A stretch of DNA of 64,000 bases from Aquilaria yunnanensis (taxonomy: Eukaryota > Streptophyta > Magnoliopsida > Malvales > Thymelaeaceae): assembly GCA_039654915.1 (NCBI GenBank), contig CM077599.1, forward strand, positions 12,960,501 to 13,024,500, read 5' to 3'. Position 1 is the first letter of the stretch. Each line of letters starts with the position of its first letter. The translations under genes were made by a program, and so were the position numbers. The notes beneath the pieces were generated by a model that was given only the letters and a program-made list of their open reading frames with translations, was not told where the DNA came from and searched no databases. Of the stretch, positions 35,135 through 47,800 are shown one piece after another.

Positions 35135-38100
35135 GTGATTGCTCGCACTTTGGGGTTCTCAGGGAGGAAGGGAGGTCGACGTACTAGTAGCTGAAAAATA
35201 GAGGGGTAACTAAAATTGGTAGAGTCGAAGAGGACATACTAGAGGAACGGCGGGTGATGGCAAAGTTGAAGGGGGTGGTATACTATTTGCGTAGAGAGTG
35301 AGGAGCGAATAATGGATTTGGGACTGGGAGTCAAAAAGTCAAGCTTGGATTTGAAGATCAACTTTCTTTGAATTGAACCTTTTGTTGTTATTAATTTTTT
35401 TGACTTGTTCATCAGTAGAAGATATGGTTGTATAAAACTACAAGAAGAAAACCATTGGAGTTATACAAGTACAAAATGTAGAGGGTTGAACGGGTGCTCA
35501 AATAGTTTTTCTTCCTCTACGAACATCGCTATACCACTCCTAACGCTCTCGTCTGAAGGGAATATATAGATACCACATTCCATATAAAGGAACAACTGAG
35601 ACGAGCTTAGCAAGGTTTAGCAGTTAATTACCTTTAGTTTACATCTCTCTGCCTCACCACACGTCCCCTTAGGGTACGTGGATCACTTTTAGAATGTTTT
35701 GTGGTAAAACGCATAAGGAATTTATAATGATCATGAAAGCAAATCAAGTGGAAAGTCGATAATTATAATTTTTTAAAAGTCTCTTCTCCGCAATAATCAC
35801 CCTCCGCAACTTGTCTTTAGTTTGATGATCTAGAAGAAGATAATCATCTTCAATCATCCGTTTTGGCGTTAGTCATCTTTCACTAAGAAAATCTTTGTAA
35901 ACCTCCGGCTTTACTTAAAGAATCAATAGAGTTCTATATTCACCAGCCGGTGAAAATAAAATGGTTGATGAATGTTCACCATATCTCAAAGCCCCAAATA
36001 CTATCAAACATGAAAAATACGAGAAAAAATAATGGAACTGAGCGTAGTAATAGAACTTTTGCACCGTTACATATTCTAAAATTATAGTACAAGCATAAAT
36101 AGATTTTTTATCTATTTTTTTTATTAAAAATTTATAAAAAAAATTACAATTACCTCCCTGACATTTTTTTTTAATTCCACTTTACCCCATCTTGTTCGGG
36201 AATTATATACTTTGCTCCCTCGTCATTGTCATCTGCTATGCCGTTAACATGGTGGGCCCAACCCAATTTTCCTCAATTTGCCCTCTAGAACCTCCCTAAA
36301 TTATGGAATAAGCAAGTGTTGCATAACGGCGCAAGTGGGAGATTGAGGTTTTTATATTTTGGTATTAGTAATTGATTGATGCTTGTGTTTCCACTGCTTC
36401 TCCCTCAAATTTACCCAAATCAGCAACAGCACAAAACCTTCAACAAGCATTCCAATGGCCATAATATTTCTGAAATTCTTCAACATCTCACTACGATTTG
36501 AGTTCTCGTTGTCATCTTAATTGAAATTAAAGGTTTATATGAGGCTAAAGTTCGATTAGTGAAGCGACCGTAACTTGTGGGGAGAGCTAAATTCTTCCTT
36601 CAAATATATACTCATGTCTGTAAATTTTCTTGCATTTCTAGCTTTGTTTTTCCCAAAGGCATTGCCCATATCCTATTTTGCTCTCATGTGAACAAAAAAT
36701 GGTCTATCGTTGCCAAAAGTACTGATTGAATCGTCAAGCTTTAATCTCTCTCATTTTTTTGTTATCTTAGATGAAACTTAATGACGTGGCACATTTTTAC
36801 TTGATATGGCAGCATTAACATTATGTGATATTATTTTTCATAACAATAAATAAATATACTGAAATAACAAAAAATTTTAGGCTGAAACTAATACAAATAC
36901 ATAATTTTAGAGACTTATTCAGAGTTTAGGCCAAGTCATCTCCCCTCTCCGCCACCTCCAGTCGTTCACTACATCCGCTGCTCCTCCAGCATCCGTCGTC
37001 GCATCACCGGCAAAGGCGAACCCATCCTATTCGTCGTTGAACTTTGGGACAATTTTCTATCTCGAATTGGGGGAGTGAGAAGGAGGAAATTTTGTTCTCC
37101 CGTTCGTCATCTGCTGCTCCTCCAGCCTCCTTTGCAAACCCATCTCGCCTTCCTCTTTGTCCATCCTTCGTCAAATTTTCGCCTTCTTCTATCTCAAATT
37201 CATGGCTAAATTGAGCATGTGCCTGTCGAGGGAGTCCTGAGGGTGGCGGCTCTTGCAGGCAGAACTGATCCATTTCTTCAGGTCGAATTTCTCGTCAGAG
37301 AGCGGCTCCCGATCCAGCATCATCTTTCTCGGTTTCTCCAATCGAATTCTGGCTGGAGCAATAGATAGAAATTGAAACGGAGAGAAGTTTACTTCCAGTT
37401 GTGGCCACTAATTTCAATTCCCATTTCATTGCTATAATAATGGCATTCACTATTTCCATTCCCGCCTGTCCATACATTATTGAAGGGTTTGTCTAACTTT
37501 ATGGCACATGTTAAGCAGTATTAAATGAATATTTAATTTTTATTAAAAAGGTAAAATAATATTAATTAAATTTAAATATCTTTTTATATCCAAATTATCC
37601 TTCTCAAATTAACTCATTACTTTAAATTTTGTTGGCTCCCAACTATCAAAAGTAAATGAATTTTTTTTTTTTTTTGACTTTTTTCCCTTTGTTCTTTTTC
37701 CTTCCGCCCTACTCTACAATTTTCCTTCATATCCTCCACCCTCCTGGTACTACTTTTTTTTTTTTTGGCCGTCCAGATGTTTATATTATATTTCTTTTAC
37801 AGTCAATAATTCTTTGCCTATTTATCCATTGATTTTGATACTTTCGTTTAAGGGACTCTGCTTTTTTCTTTTCATTAAGTTAGAAATGCCATAAATATAT
37901 AATTTATCAATTTAAACAAATCCAACGATAACAGACATATTATGCGAGTTTTTATCATGATGTTAGTACAATCTCAAGAAAAAAAAAATGGGAACAAGAA
38001 TTCTTTCATATCATCTGGACTTAAAATATTTTTTTTTATCTGAAATTTTAGAAATGTGATTGTTGAATTTTAGTTTTGAAAAAGAATTACTAAATCATTT

Positions 38101-40025
38101 ATTACCTTTAGAACTCTTCTTTTTGTGACTTTTTATAACTTGTATGGTGTCCAAAATAATGAATTATAGTTAGTAGACTCTCAATACAAAAGTTGTCGGT
38201 TGAATGTTCCTTCCTACGAAAACAAAGGAAAATGGCAGCAAAATTTTGGGAAAGAAGGAAAAGAGGGAGGGGGGGCAAGAAAGAATGGAGCTGAGGACAT
38301 TAGTAATTATGTCAATTAAATGTAGGAAGGGTAATTTGAGAAAATAAGATATTCAACCTTAATTAATATCATTTTATTTTCCAATGATAATTCAAGTGTT
38401 CATTTAATGGTTCTTAACATGTCCCCTAGGAGCACATGAGAGACAAACCTAACGTTAGTAGTGATCTTGATGAGATCGGACCTATGCTTATATTAATTAA
38501 TTTGGATTTACGAAACCACAAGCACGCTAATGATACTAACGTATGTTTAGTTAACACTGTTTTCAACAAAATTCACCACATTAGTTTGGAGAATTTTGCG
38601 CAATTGTTCTCAACAATGGCAAAGGAGAGGTTAACGGGATTGGACGAGAGGCAGAAGATTTGAGGACGAAGATGACTTGAACTAATCTGTACCCTACGTC
38701 TTTGAAATTATGTGTTTATATCAATTTTGATTCAAAATTCTTTGTTCTCTAAGTATAATAATTTATTGTTACCAAAGCAAAGGTCCAATAGCTATGGGCA
38801 CTCAGAAAGCAACACATCAATTTCATCTATGATAATCGAGAAACTAACATAAAGTCAAATATAACAGAGAAACTAACCGAAAGAAATTGGACAAAACACA
38901 TGCTACAAGATAGAAGACTTTATAAGGACACAAGTTGAGATAGAAACATTAAATCTATGAGACCATAAGGAGATTTTAGCTAGAGTTAATGGTGACAGCA
39001 ACCAAAATAAATTCAACTTTCAGTATACTCAATACAAATACTACACTTGTTGGATAGAGCCTAATGCAATCAGTTTTCTAAACCATCAGGGTAAGGCACC
39101 CCTAATTTCCCTGAAACCCAAAGGTTTATTCAGCCGAGAATAGAACTCAAAAAACCAGCAAAGAACGGAGAACAAACCACACACATAGAGTCAGGCCCAT
39201 CAGCGAGCCCAGCATCTAACTAGGAACAACTCGGATGCCAAAAAACCCACAACAGGCCTACCATTGCCACAAGGCGCACAGGAGCCGCTAAATATTACAG
39301 ACAAACGTACATAGGGGATAAGGCCACAACACAACTACCAAGCATTGGACCCTAGTCCCTTTTTTCGGATAACATACTAGTACTACAAAATATTGCCTTT
39401 TCCTGGGAAATTATTCATGTGCTTTATACCCTAATGGCTCTCACACTTTCTAAAGCAAGCAAGGAGGAGGTCTCAATCGCCATACCCCTCTTCCCTAATA
39501 GCTCCCTCCCACTACGCCTGCCAAGGAAACGAACAAAGCCAATTATATTAAACATGTCGCTTTCCATAACTTAATTCACACACCAGGTCTTCAACCAACC
39601 ACTCCCTACAGATCCCATCCCACCGCTATCACCCAAAAGTCGATTCCAGATACTAATCCATCATTAATATCAAAAACAATCATCATTAGGCAAACAGAAG
39701 GCAGAATATAAGATGCTAGATGGATAAACTCGGAATTAAGCTAGACTGTATCCATAAAATATGACTGACTATTAACAGTTGTCAACAGTGAGAGCTTCAA
39801 CATTGTACCAGCAATTTCTTCCTTGCAAAACATCTCCCTCGTTACTGACAAACCACGCCACTCATATGACCACCAAACCCTAAAAATACCCAGACCAAGA
39901 GACACTACAGAATACCCAGGAAGGAGCACACCGGATCTCCTCCAAAAACCAAAAGTCCGCATAACAATAGCCATACCTACCATGCGATAGAACTAAATAC
40001 GATACCAAAGGATAGAGAGAGGAAC
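35135..40025. other. Long intergenic region
   Basis: No gene is supported. A unit starting ACAATTACCTCCCTGACATT at about 36145 looks like a MULE-type terminus without a visible partner. A less AT-rich patch at 36950-37480 has ORFs of purine-rich composition and no domain. Poly-T tracts occur near 37660 and 37758. The part next to 40025 (about 39400-40025) should include the 3' UTR of the cold-shock protein gene. Confidence 0.4.
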
Positions 40026-40601
40026 TCAGCGACCGCTGTTTGGGCACTCCCTGGCGAAGTGACCAGTGCCACCGCAGTTGTAACACTCGTTCCCTCCACC
40101 ACCGCCGCCGTACCTCCCTCCACCTCCGCCCCCGCCACTTTGGGGGCAGTCCCTCGCGAAGTGCCCAGCCTCGCCGCACTTGAAACAGCCATCGCCGCCG
40201 CCGCCGCCGCCGCCGCCAAATCCATACCCTCCTCGCCTGCCTCCGCCTCCGCCGCCGCCACCTCCGTAGCCACCGCCAGAGCCGTATCCACCACCTCCCC
40301 TGTAGCCGCCTCCACCTCCAGAACCGTAGCCGCCACCGTTACCCCCGCCGCGCCCAGATCTCGAAGATCCGCTGACAGGATCACCGTTAGGGCCAGTGAC
40401 ATCGATGGCCTTGGTACGGCCGCCGTCGTTCCCGATCGCAAACTCGACAGACTCGCCCTCAGCGAGGCTGCGGAAACCATCAGAGCGGATGGAGGACTGA
40501 TGGACGAAGAGATCGTCGCCGCCGTCGTCGGGTGTGATGAAGCCGTAGCCCTTCTGGTCATTGAACCACTTGACCTTGCCAGAAATCCTCTCCTCTCCCA
40601 T
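40026..40601 (-). CDS. Cold-shock-domain glycine-rich zinc-knuckle protein
   Basis: Intronless, 191 residues. Residues 5-72 form a cold-shock domain with RNP1 (Lys-Gly-Tyr-Gly-Phe-Ile, 17-22) and RNP2 (Leu-Phe-Val-His-Gln, 31-35). Residues 83-137 are glycine-rich with Gly-Tyr-Gly repeats. Two CCHC zinc knuckles follow at 139-152 and 173-186, separated by a second glycine-rich linker. This is the plan of Arabidopsis CSP2/GRP2 and CSP4/GRP2b. Those proteins bind single-stranded RNA and DNA, melt RNA structure and act in cold tolerance and development, in nucleus and cytoplasm. The start fits because the second residue leads directly into the domain. The GC content is far above its surroundings because of Gly codons. 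A fragment of a related gene lies at 24560-24700. The domains leave little doubt about the family; which paralog it is cannot be told. Confidence 0.95.
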   Translation of the reverse strand: MGEERISGKVKWFNDQKGYGFITPDDGGDDLFVHQSSIRSDGFRSLAEGESVEFAIGNDGGRTKAIDVTGPNGDPVSGSSRSGRGGGNGGGYGSGGGGGYRGGGGYGSGGGYGGGGGGGGGRRGGYGFGGGGGGGGDGCFKCGEAGHFARDCPQSGGGGGGGRYGGGGGGNECYNCGGTGHFARECPNSGR

Positions 40602-40711
40602 ATCGCCTCCTCTTGTCGCCTCTCAGATATGAAAGAAATTTGAAACAGGAGAAAAACCAAATCGCAAGCGAGACGATTCGATTGCTTTCTGATACAGGGG
40701 GAGAGGCGAGT

Positions 40712-40720
40712 TCTTATATT
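40712..40720 (-). promoter_or_regulatory. Probable TATA box of the cold-shock protein gene
   Basis: On the minus strand the sequence reads AATATAAGA about 115 bp before the start codon. The leader between is pyrimidine-rich. Confidence 0.5.
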
Positions 40721-40745
40721 GGAAAGGGCATAAATGGTGTGAGAG

Positions 40746-40753
40746 CCACGTCA
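40746..40753 (-). promoter_or_regulatory. ACGT-core (ABRE-like) element
   Basis: Minus-strand TGACGTGG lies about 30 bp upstream of the probable TATA box. This is a bZIP-type ACGT core found in ABA- and stress-responsive promoters. It fits a cold/stress-responsive RNA chaperone, but use in vivo is not shown. Confidence 0.45.
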
Positions 40754-40820
40754 GCTAAAAAAGAAATTAACGAAAAAAAAAAGGAGAAGGGGAAAAACAG
40801 AGGTTTTTGGGAATGAGAAA

Positions 40821-41910
40821 TCACAGCGACGGTTGGATTTTCGGGGTGAAATCCTACGGTAGGGATTCAGCTGGGGAGGAACCACGGCCGTTGGATTATA
40901 CGCGTGCGAGGGCGAAAATATCTGCTGGCAGAAAAAAGAGGGATATTTCAGGTCAGGGCGTGGGAAATGACGAGAAGCTCCCGAGGGTGACAAGTGTGCA
41001 AGAAGACTAAAACGTTGGGTCCCACTTCAAAAATTAGTTGCCTTTAGGGATGAAAAAACAGTCGTATGAACTCACACCAAAATTTTTATTTATTAAAAAA
41101 GTTTAAAACATTATATTTAAAAATTACATATCTTAATTTATTATTTATATATAAAATTTTTTATTTATATATTAAAATATTAAAAATAAAAATTTTTAAA
41201 TTAATTATAAAAAATAAATAAAGCAAAATTTTGGGATGGAGTATCTCGTTTGGAGTACCATTCAGTACTCACTCCACTCTTGCAACTTCCTTTATGCTGA
41301 GGGTGGCCTGCAGACCCCAACTGGTTGCCTTGTTACTGTTACTGAGGATAACTAATGGGTATTTGGTGAAATTTTAAAAGATAAATTTGTTAAAAAAAAC
41401 TCATAGAAAGTACATTTTTAAATTTTAAATTTTTTATTTATATTTTCAAAAGGATAAGGATTTTAACTTTTCCTTTTTTGGTTGAGAAGTTCTGTTTCTT
41501 TCTTAACTTTGAGTATAACGGCTAAAATGTCATTCTTTTTTAATTTTTAGTTGTGTGTTTGTAAATTTTACAGAAATTCAAGCAGAAAAATGTAATTTTG
41601 TTTTGTAAGTTTTTCAAAAGTTTAGGGTCCAAAACTGTCATTCATTACGAACAATTTATAAGTATTTTGAAGTTTTGGTGTAATGTTGTAATTTCCAAGC
41701 ATAATTCATTTTTTAATTCTTACTTTGCCCGACCTTCATTTAGCAGAATAAATCCTAGGTAATTGTGAAGGACGGAAAAGTCTTAGATTGTTGGAATCAT
41801 GGAGAATTATTTAACAGGTACAACTAAATAAATAATTCTTATGATTTTATCCATAAAAAAAAATTCTTATCATTTTGACATTCCTAACAATTTAGCTTGT
41901 AAAAATATAG
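40821..41910. other. Upstream flank of the cold-shock protein gene and AT-rich DNA
   Basis: No gene was seen. A possible MITE spans about 41066-41241: ACTCACACCAAAATTTTTAT at the left and, reversed, ACTCCATCCCAAAATTTTGC at the right. Confidence 0.4.
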
Positions 41911-42360
41911 GGTTAATTATAATTTACTCCATAAGATTTAGGTAAAATTACACTTTATCGCCTTTGTTTAAAAAATATACACTTTAAACCCTATCTTTTT
42001 AATATTATCCAACAGTAACTTTTGAAATCTTAATTTAGTCTACACAGTTGTTATCTTCAAATAATTTCAATCTGTATGATATTTTTTATAATTAATTGAT
42101 ATTTAAAAAATATTATTTTAAAAACTGAAAGTAATACACAGAGAAAAAAAATGAAAATTTAAAATTCCATTAATTGTAGAAAAAATAACTTACAAAGTGA
42201 AATTATTAGAATATGGCTACCATAATATCTAAATTTAGATTTCAAAAGTTACTATCGAACAATATTAAAAAAGGCAAAGGACAAAGTGCATATTTCTTAA
42301 ATAAAATGGGACAAAGTGTGATTTCACCTAAACCTTGAAGGAAAAATTGTAATTATCTCT
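41911..42360. mobile_element. Foldback element, 450 bp
   Basis: Inverted arms of about 125 bp (41911-42038 and 42230-42360) share stretches such as AGTAACTTTTGAAATCT, TTTAGGT and ACACTTT. The flanks AAAATATAG (41902-41910) and AAAATCTAT (42361-42369) match at 7 of 9, consistent with an old MULE-type 9-bp duplication. It is non-coding. Confidence 0.6.
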
Positions 42361-42379
42361 AAAATCTATGAACCAAATA

Positions 42380-42745
42380 AGGGTTTTTATAGTTATCCCT
42401 ATAACTTTGGCTATATTGCAGTTACAAACTTGATATTTGTTAAAGTACTTTCGATTACTTTTTTTTTCAGACAGAGAAAAAACTATTTTTGGTTCAATTA
42501 TTTAACATCTAAAACATATTATTTTATATTTATAAAAATAAAAAAAAAATTGACAATTTTAAGCGTCCATTAACTAAAAAAAATCAAATATACTAAAATC
42601 ATTAAAAGATAAAGATCATATAGTTTAAACTAGAACTTCAATTTTTTTCTCAACTAATGTTAAAAAAAGCATTGGGAATGTATATTTTCGAACTTTAGGG
42701 GATATGTAATATCAACTAAAGTTCAGGGATAACTATAAATAAGCT
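42380..42745. mobile_element. Foldback element, about 365 bp
   Basis: Arms of about 50 bp: TTTTATAGTTATCCCTATAA at the left and, reversed, ATTTATAGTTATCCCTGAAC at the right. No target duplication was found, so the ends are approximate. It is non-coding. Confidence 0.55.
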
Positions 42746-42843
42746 AAATGCTCTAACAATACCACAACACACTATTACATGATTTATGTGGGGTAAGTCA
42801 AACGTGCACCATACCCTTTATGTCTATATATTTTTATATTCTA

Positions 42844-43385
42844 ATGGAGTAAATTGCACAAATATTTTCTAACATTTAATTTGTCATTTTATTTTAGTCC
42901 CTAACCTATTAAATATTTTGTTTTGGTCCAAAACCTATTAAAATTGTTTCATTTTGATCCCTTATCAGATAAAATTTATTAACTCAGAATAACAGTCTGT
43001 CATAGTTTTTTGAAATTTTAATTTAAATATTCGATAACTATCGCCTAGTAAATTTAAACAATTTAACATTTTTTATAGAAAAAATAAAATTTAATTCATA
43101 GTTTTTTCTTCCTGAATAAAATAAATTCAATTTACATAAGGAAAAAAAACAAGATGCTTTGAATTTTCTATTAACTATAAAAAATTATTATACATATTAA
43201 ATTTGTTGTAAGACTATTACCGAATAGTTTAAGTTTATAAAATGAATATTTTAAGTTAACATATTTCATCCTATGGGGACTAAAATGAAATGCTTTTAAT
43301 AGATTTAAGACCAAAATGAAACTTTTTAATAGGTTTAGGACCAAAATAGAACATTCAATATGTTAGGATCATTTATGCAATTTAT
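42844..43385. mobile_element. Foldback MULE-type element, 542 bp
   Basis: A perfect 9-bp duplication TATATTCTA flanks it (42835-42843 and 43386-43394). The inverted arms (about 130 bp) share TAAATTGCA near the outer end, AACCTATTAAA and GTTTCATTTTG. The reversed right arm includes TTTTGGTCCTAAACCTATTA. It is non-coding. The 9-bp duplication points to the Mutator superfamily. Confidence 0.8.
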
Positions 43386-43394
43386 TATATTCTA

Positions 43395-46016
43395 TTGTTA
43401 GCCTTCAAAGTATCAAATAGGCGTGAACAGTGTCAGTTCCCGCATTTGTGGAAAATTATAGATATGTACAAATCAACTAACAAATATGTATCAACGTGGT
43501 GTACAAAGAAAGTAAAAGAGATGTTCAAAACATATGAGATATAAGTATACATATCATAGAACCATTACTGGTTTATTTAATCGTATATACAAGTTAAACC
43601 CAACAACCTAAAACTTTATATTAATGTGTCAAAACTCATTTCAAGCAAAAATCAGAAGTTGGATAATAAAAATACATGAATTCAATATACAAAGAAAGAG
43701 GTATAATTAAAAAAAATAGTGAGGGATATCTATAAAATTTGAGAGATCTATGTACAAAGGAAACATTAAAAACTTATATGTATCACTTCAATTAGATATT
43801 TTCATACGCATTATTTCACAACTTAGCTTATTCATATAATTTGTCTCGTGTGTATATGAATTTACATTTATTTGAAAATGTGATTAATAATTTAACACAA
43901 TTGATGTATTAATTTTTTCTTTTATAAAATGAGATAAAATTATGGTTTTTTTAGAAAAAATAGTAATAAAAAAATAGTGATATGTACAAATGGAAAGACG
44001 TAAAAATATAAACTTGATACACAAACAAGATAAAAAAATATGTATAACTGAGATAACAAAGTATGAGTTATATCCTTCATTATAGAAGCAAGTGTGGACA
44101 GCTTAAAACACGTTTACAGCAAAACATAGGTATGTATACAAGGGCCTTGTTTATGTGGTGAAATGTGTCTGTCAGTCCATCATGCACGACACTTGTATTT
44201 TCCTATTTACAAATATGTTGATTGTCAAATTTCTATTTACCTAACTATTTTTTCTTCAATTTTCCTAAATATGTATGTATGTGTGTGAATAAATATACAA
44301 ACACATATAAAGAAACATATAACCTTGTATGTACAGGTAAATAAAATTTTATGTTACCATTTAGCAGGTCGGGTTCACGGGTCAAATGGGTCTCAAATTC
44401 AACTAAATATGAAAGTTAGGACTGAATTAGACTAAATATGAAAGTTTGGATTAAATTTGAACCAACAATAGGACCTAATTGTATGCATGTTAGGCCTAAT
44501 TTTTTTTTTCTTTTTCAAACTTTAAGTTTTCAAATTCCTTTATGATCTTTTTGAAAATCAAAGGAAACACAACACTCAATTCAGCTGTAATTAGCCCTAA
44601 TTTTGCATTTTATCAGGGTGTACATGACAAAAGCATATAGTGTGGAGGGAATCTAATCAGATTATCTGCCTGATCAGCTCAACAAAGTTAAGTAGATGCC
44701 TCTACGATCTAAGCCTGAAATGACTCCATGGACTTACGCATATATAGGGGAAAGGGTATCCTATATGCTAATCCCAAAGATGTAATGGTCCATACATATG
44801 GGAACCTCCCACCAAATCTAGAAAGTGTCATGCATCTCATTACCTATATATACCTTGCTTTTCTTAATTATGACATTCAATCGTCTACATCAATTTTAAC
44901 TTATCTAAATTTCAAAGTTCTCTCTTTGACTTAGGCATAAAAGTGTCTTCTAGGTGCCCATCCCAACTCTTTTAAAGCTTAGAGTCCTACGCCAAGGAGA
45001 TTGACCACTCTGACTTGTCTAGAGCTCGATTAGCCTCCTCAAAATCTCTACCTGGCTCATACTTTAGAAGTTTGGAAACAACATTGGCCCATTTGTAATA
45101 AGCCAAAAATACAATTTGTTCAAAAGTGTTGTGACAGATTTACTGCCTTAATCACATCGACATTGGGGCCCCCTTCAGTCTCCAACATGTCACCCACTTA
45201 CAATGATGACAATAGAGATGTTTTGACAATTTTAAGTGCATCTACAAACCATAAGTAAGGCTCCCTGATGGCCTTACATTAAATAGACCTAGGGAAAGTC
45301 CATTTAATCGAAGCCTCCACCCAGATGACCCAAGGCTGAACACATTAACCTAGTAGTGAGTGGTTCATCATCTTCAAAATACTTGATGAATAGGGTAATA
45401 AATAGTGTTTCTGGCACTTTTCAACCATTTTTATATGTCTCAATGCTAAAACGACCCTTTGAGCTAACTAACATAATCAAACTTTCAAAGGCTTGTGTAT
45501 CCCTGCATCCCAGTCTAGTCTGAGGGCCACTATTCTAACATAGTCAATCACGTCCTCTAGGATCACAGCTTCCAGGCTAATAACACCTTAAAAAACTAAA
45601 CTGGATGGTTTTGAATTCCATGTTGTACTAGTCTGTATGGGTGTTATGTACCAGTATTGGTATGAGAACTGTATGGGATAGTCGAGACAAAGACTATCCT
45701 CTATACTGGGGTTTATTGACCATCTGGTGCTGTATTGACCGTACCATATTAGAATCGGCCAAATGTTTTTTTTTTATTTTTATATTTTTAGGTAAGTATA
45801 TGGAATTGATTAACTTTGTAACAAATATTTATTAATGTTTGAAATAAAACTTGTACTTTTTTTTTTCATACCTTAAAAACTATGGTTTTATTATTTATAT
45901 AGTGGAACATTTATATGAAAAAAAATCCTAATTAATCTGCATACATATAATGTATACTTTATATTCCAACAATCTCAAATTTTGGTATATTGCACATGTT
46001 AATATGTTATATATAT
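43395..46016. other. AT-rich intergenic DNA with possible retroelement debris
   Basis: No intact gene. The stretch 44600-45600 is less AT-rich and contains scattered protein-like phrases in changing frames, which may be old LTR-retrotransposon debris, but no motif could be named. Confidence 0.35.
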
Positions 46017-46056
46017 GTGTGTGTGTGTGTGTGTGTGAGTGTGTGTGTGTGTGTGT
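46017..46056. repeat. (GT)n microsatellite
   Basis: About 20 GT units with one interruption (GAGT). Confidence 0.95.
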
Positions 46057-46096
46057 ACATATGTATATTAAATCCTAGTATTATACCGTATTATTA

Positions 46097-47114
46097 GAAA
46101 AATGGTACATCATTTGGCATAAGATTCAAAACCTTGCTAAATTGACACTTGACACTAATGTTTAGGTCAGAACTTGAATCTGCCATTATAACTTTTTTTT
46201 TTTTACTCAATCTCCCACTAATGTTCCAAAATAAGCTCAAATATGTCACTATATTTAAAAAATAATGAAAAATGTAAATAGTAAGAAGTTTTGAAATTTC
46301 AGGATGATAATATAACTTTAAAAAAACTACAAAGGTCATAGATAATTAGACCCACATCCAATGTTAGGAATTTATCCGGCCTCACCTCCGACAATGTCAC
46401 ATTTGGTCCAGCCTCACCTCTGGAAACACCCTATCAGACTAAGGAAGGAGCACCAATGGAGGGCTATAAGCAAAACATCCAGTTAGTCATTCCATTAGAT
46501 TGATTTTGGGATCAGAACTGACAAAATCTTGAGCATATATCATGATTTAGTCTTTAGTGTAACAATTGAAGTTTCCAGGAGTATTAGCTTCGTATTTTGT
46601 ACTGGAGATTCTAGAATGTTGGTTTTTACCTCTGGCAGAGTGGAGAAAAGGAAAAGAATGAGCAAAAACATTGGTGATGATGAAAGGAAGTATCGAATAT
46701 AGTAGAGGAAGTGCTTTTGTGTAGAGGAAAACAGTTTTTCCTTTTGAATCTCACTCATGGTGATGGGAGGAGAAAAAGCTAGAAATTTTTTTATCATCGG
46801 CTACTGTCCTGAAGAAACTTCAAAAAGCAGCGGTAGTAGATAGCCTTTGACAGAGAGAAAAAGATAGACTAATGATATAAGATATTTGAAGTTTTTGTTA
46901 AAATTTGCATTATCACCTTAAAATTTCAAAACTTATTATTTTTAACATTTCTGTTAACTTTTTTAATGTTAGTGACATATTCACCCTTAATCTAAAACTT
47001 TAGTAGCATATTTGAGCCAATTTTAAAATATTAATGGGAGATTGGGTAAAAAAAACTATTATGGAAGATTTGAGCACTGACCTAAATATTAGTGGCAAAT
47101 TTGATACTTTTTCC
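46097..47114. mobile_element. Foldback TIR element, about 1 kb
   Basis: Long inverted arms, about 200 bp each: 46097-46320 and 46905-47114. Shared words, one side reversed, include CTAATGTTTAGGTCAG against CTAATATTTAGGTCAG, CAATCTCCCA and GGCTCAAATATG-like text. The centre (46330-46860) is different DNA with one 85-codon minus-strand ORF of no known family. No target duplication was found. The structure suggests a non-autonomous MULE. Confidence 0.65.
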
Positions 47115-47499
47115 AATAAACAAATATATCTAGGTTTTTCTATGGCTTAATCTTTTTTTATTTATTTATTTGTCTTTAATTAAAGTATTATGTATTTTTT
47201 CAATTGTTTATTTTGTATGTTATTGCCCCATATGAGTGAAATCTTAGCTACAAGACTACTGGTCAGTATCATAACTGTACTTTCATATCTAGAACAGATT
47301 TTTCTTTCTTTTTGCTTTAGATTGGAAAGGTCTTAGCCATCTGGTAACCAAGTTATTCTTCTTCATAGCTAAAAGGATGTTGCTCATCTTTTCAGTAAAG
47401 GGTGTGTATACGGGTATGTTCCTCTTTTCCTATTTTATAATGAGATATCATGTTTTTTTTTTCTTGTTTGGACACCCTACTCGATGATCATTCTTCACA

Positions 47500-47800
47500 A
47501 CTTTCCATTAGTCACGGAAGCCAATATATGAAGAAATATTTAAGAATATAGTTCTTGCAAGTCATATTTTACTTTTCATTGAAGTCCCTGCCTAGTTGAA
47601 AATCAAGATGTAACCTTCTTCAACTCAAGACTCAAGTTTAGGACTAGGAGAGCTTATTTTTTGAACCTTTGAACGAACTCTTTCAAGGATTCTCCTTCTT
47701 TCTACATATAATAAAGGAAATGTATTATAGTCTTAATAGCCCTTTGATTGCCCAAAAATTGTTGTCCAAAGGTTGTGAATAACTAACAAGGAAAAACAAA
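47500..47800 (-). pseudogene. Ty3/gypsy-like gag remnant
   Basis: On the minus strand one frame reads Lys-Glu-Gly-Glu-Ser-Leu-Lys-Glu-Phe-Val-Gln-Arg-Phe, close to the conserved gag motif (Glu-Ser-Leu-x-x-Phe/Tyr-x-x-Arg-Phe) of plant gypsy elements, with stops on both sides. No LTRs were identified. Confidence 0.45.

Noticed and set aside
39977..40660. ORFs of 227 aa (minus) and 194 aa (plus) over the cold-shock protein gene
   Set aside because: Ala/Val/Ser-rich shadows of Gly codons; the 191-aa frame carries the cold-shock domain and zinc knuckles.
44600..45600. Possible LTR retrotransposon
   Set aside because: No LTRs, primer site or enzyme motif could be named, so it is listed only as possible debris.
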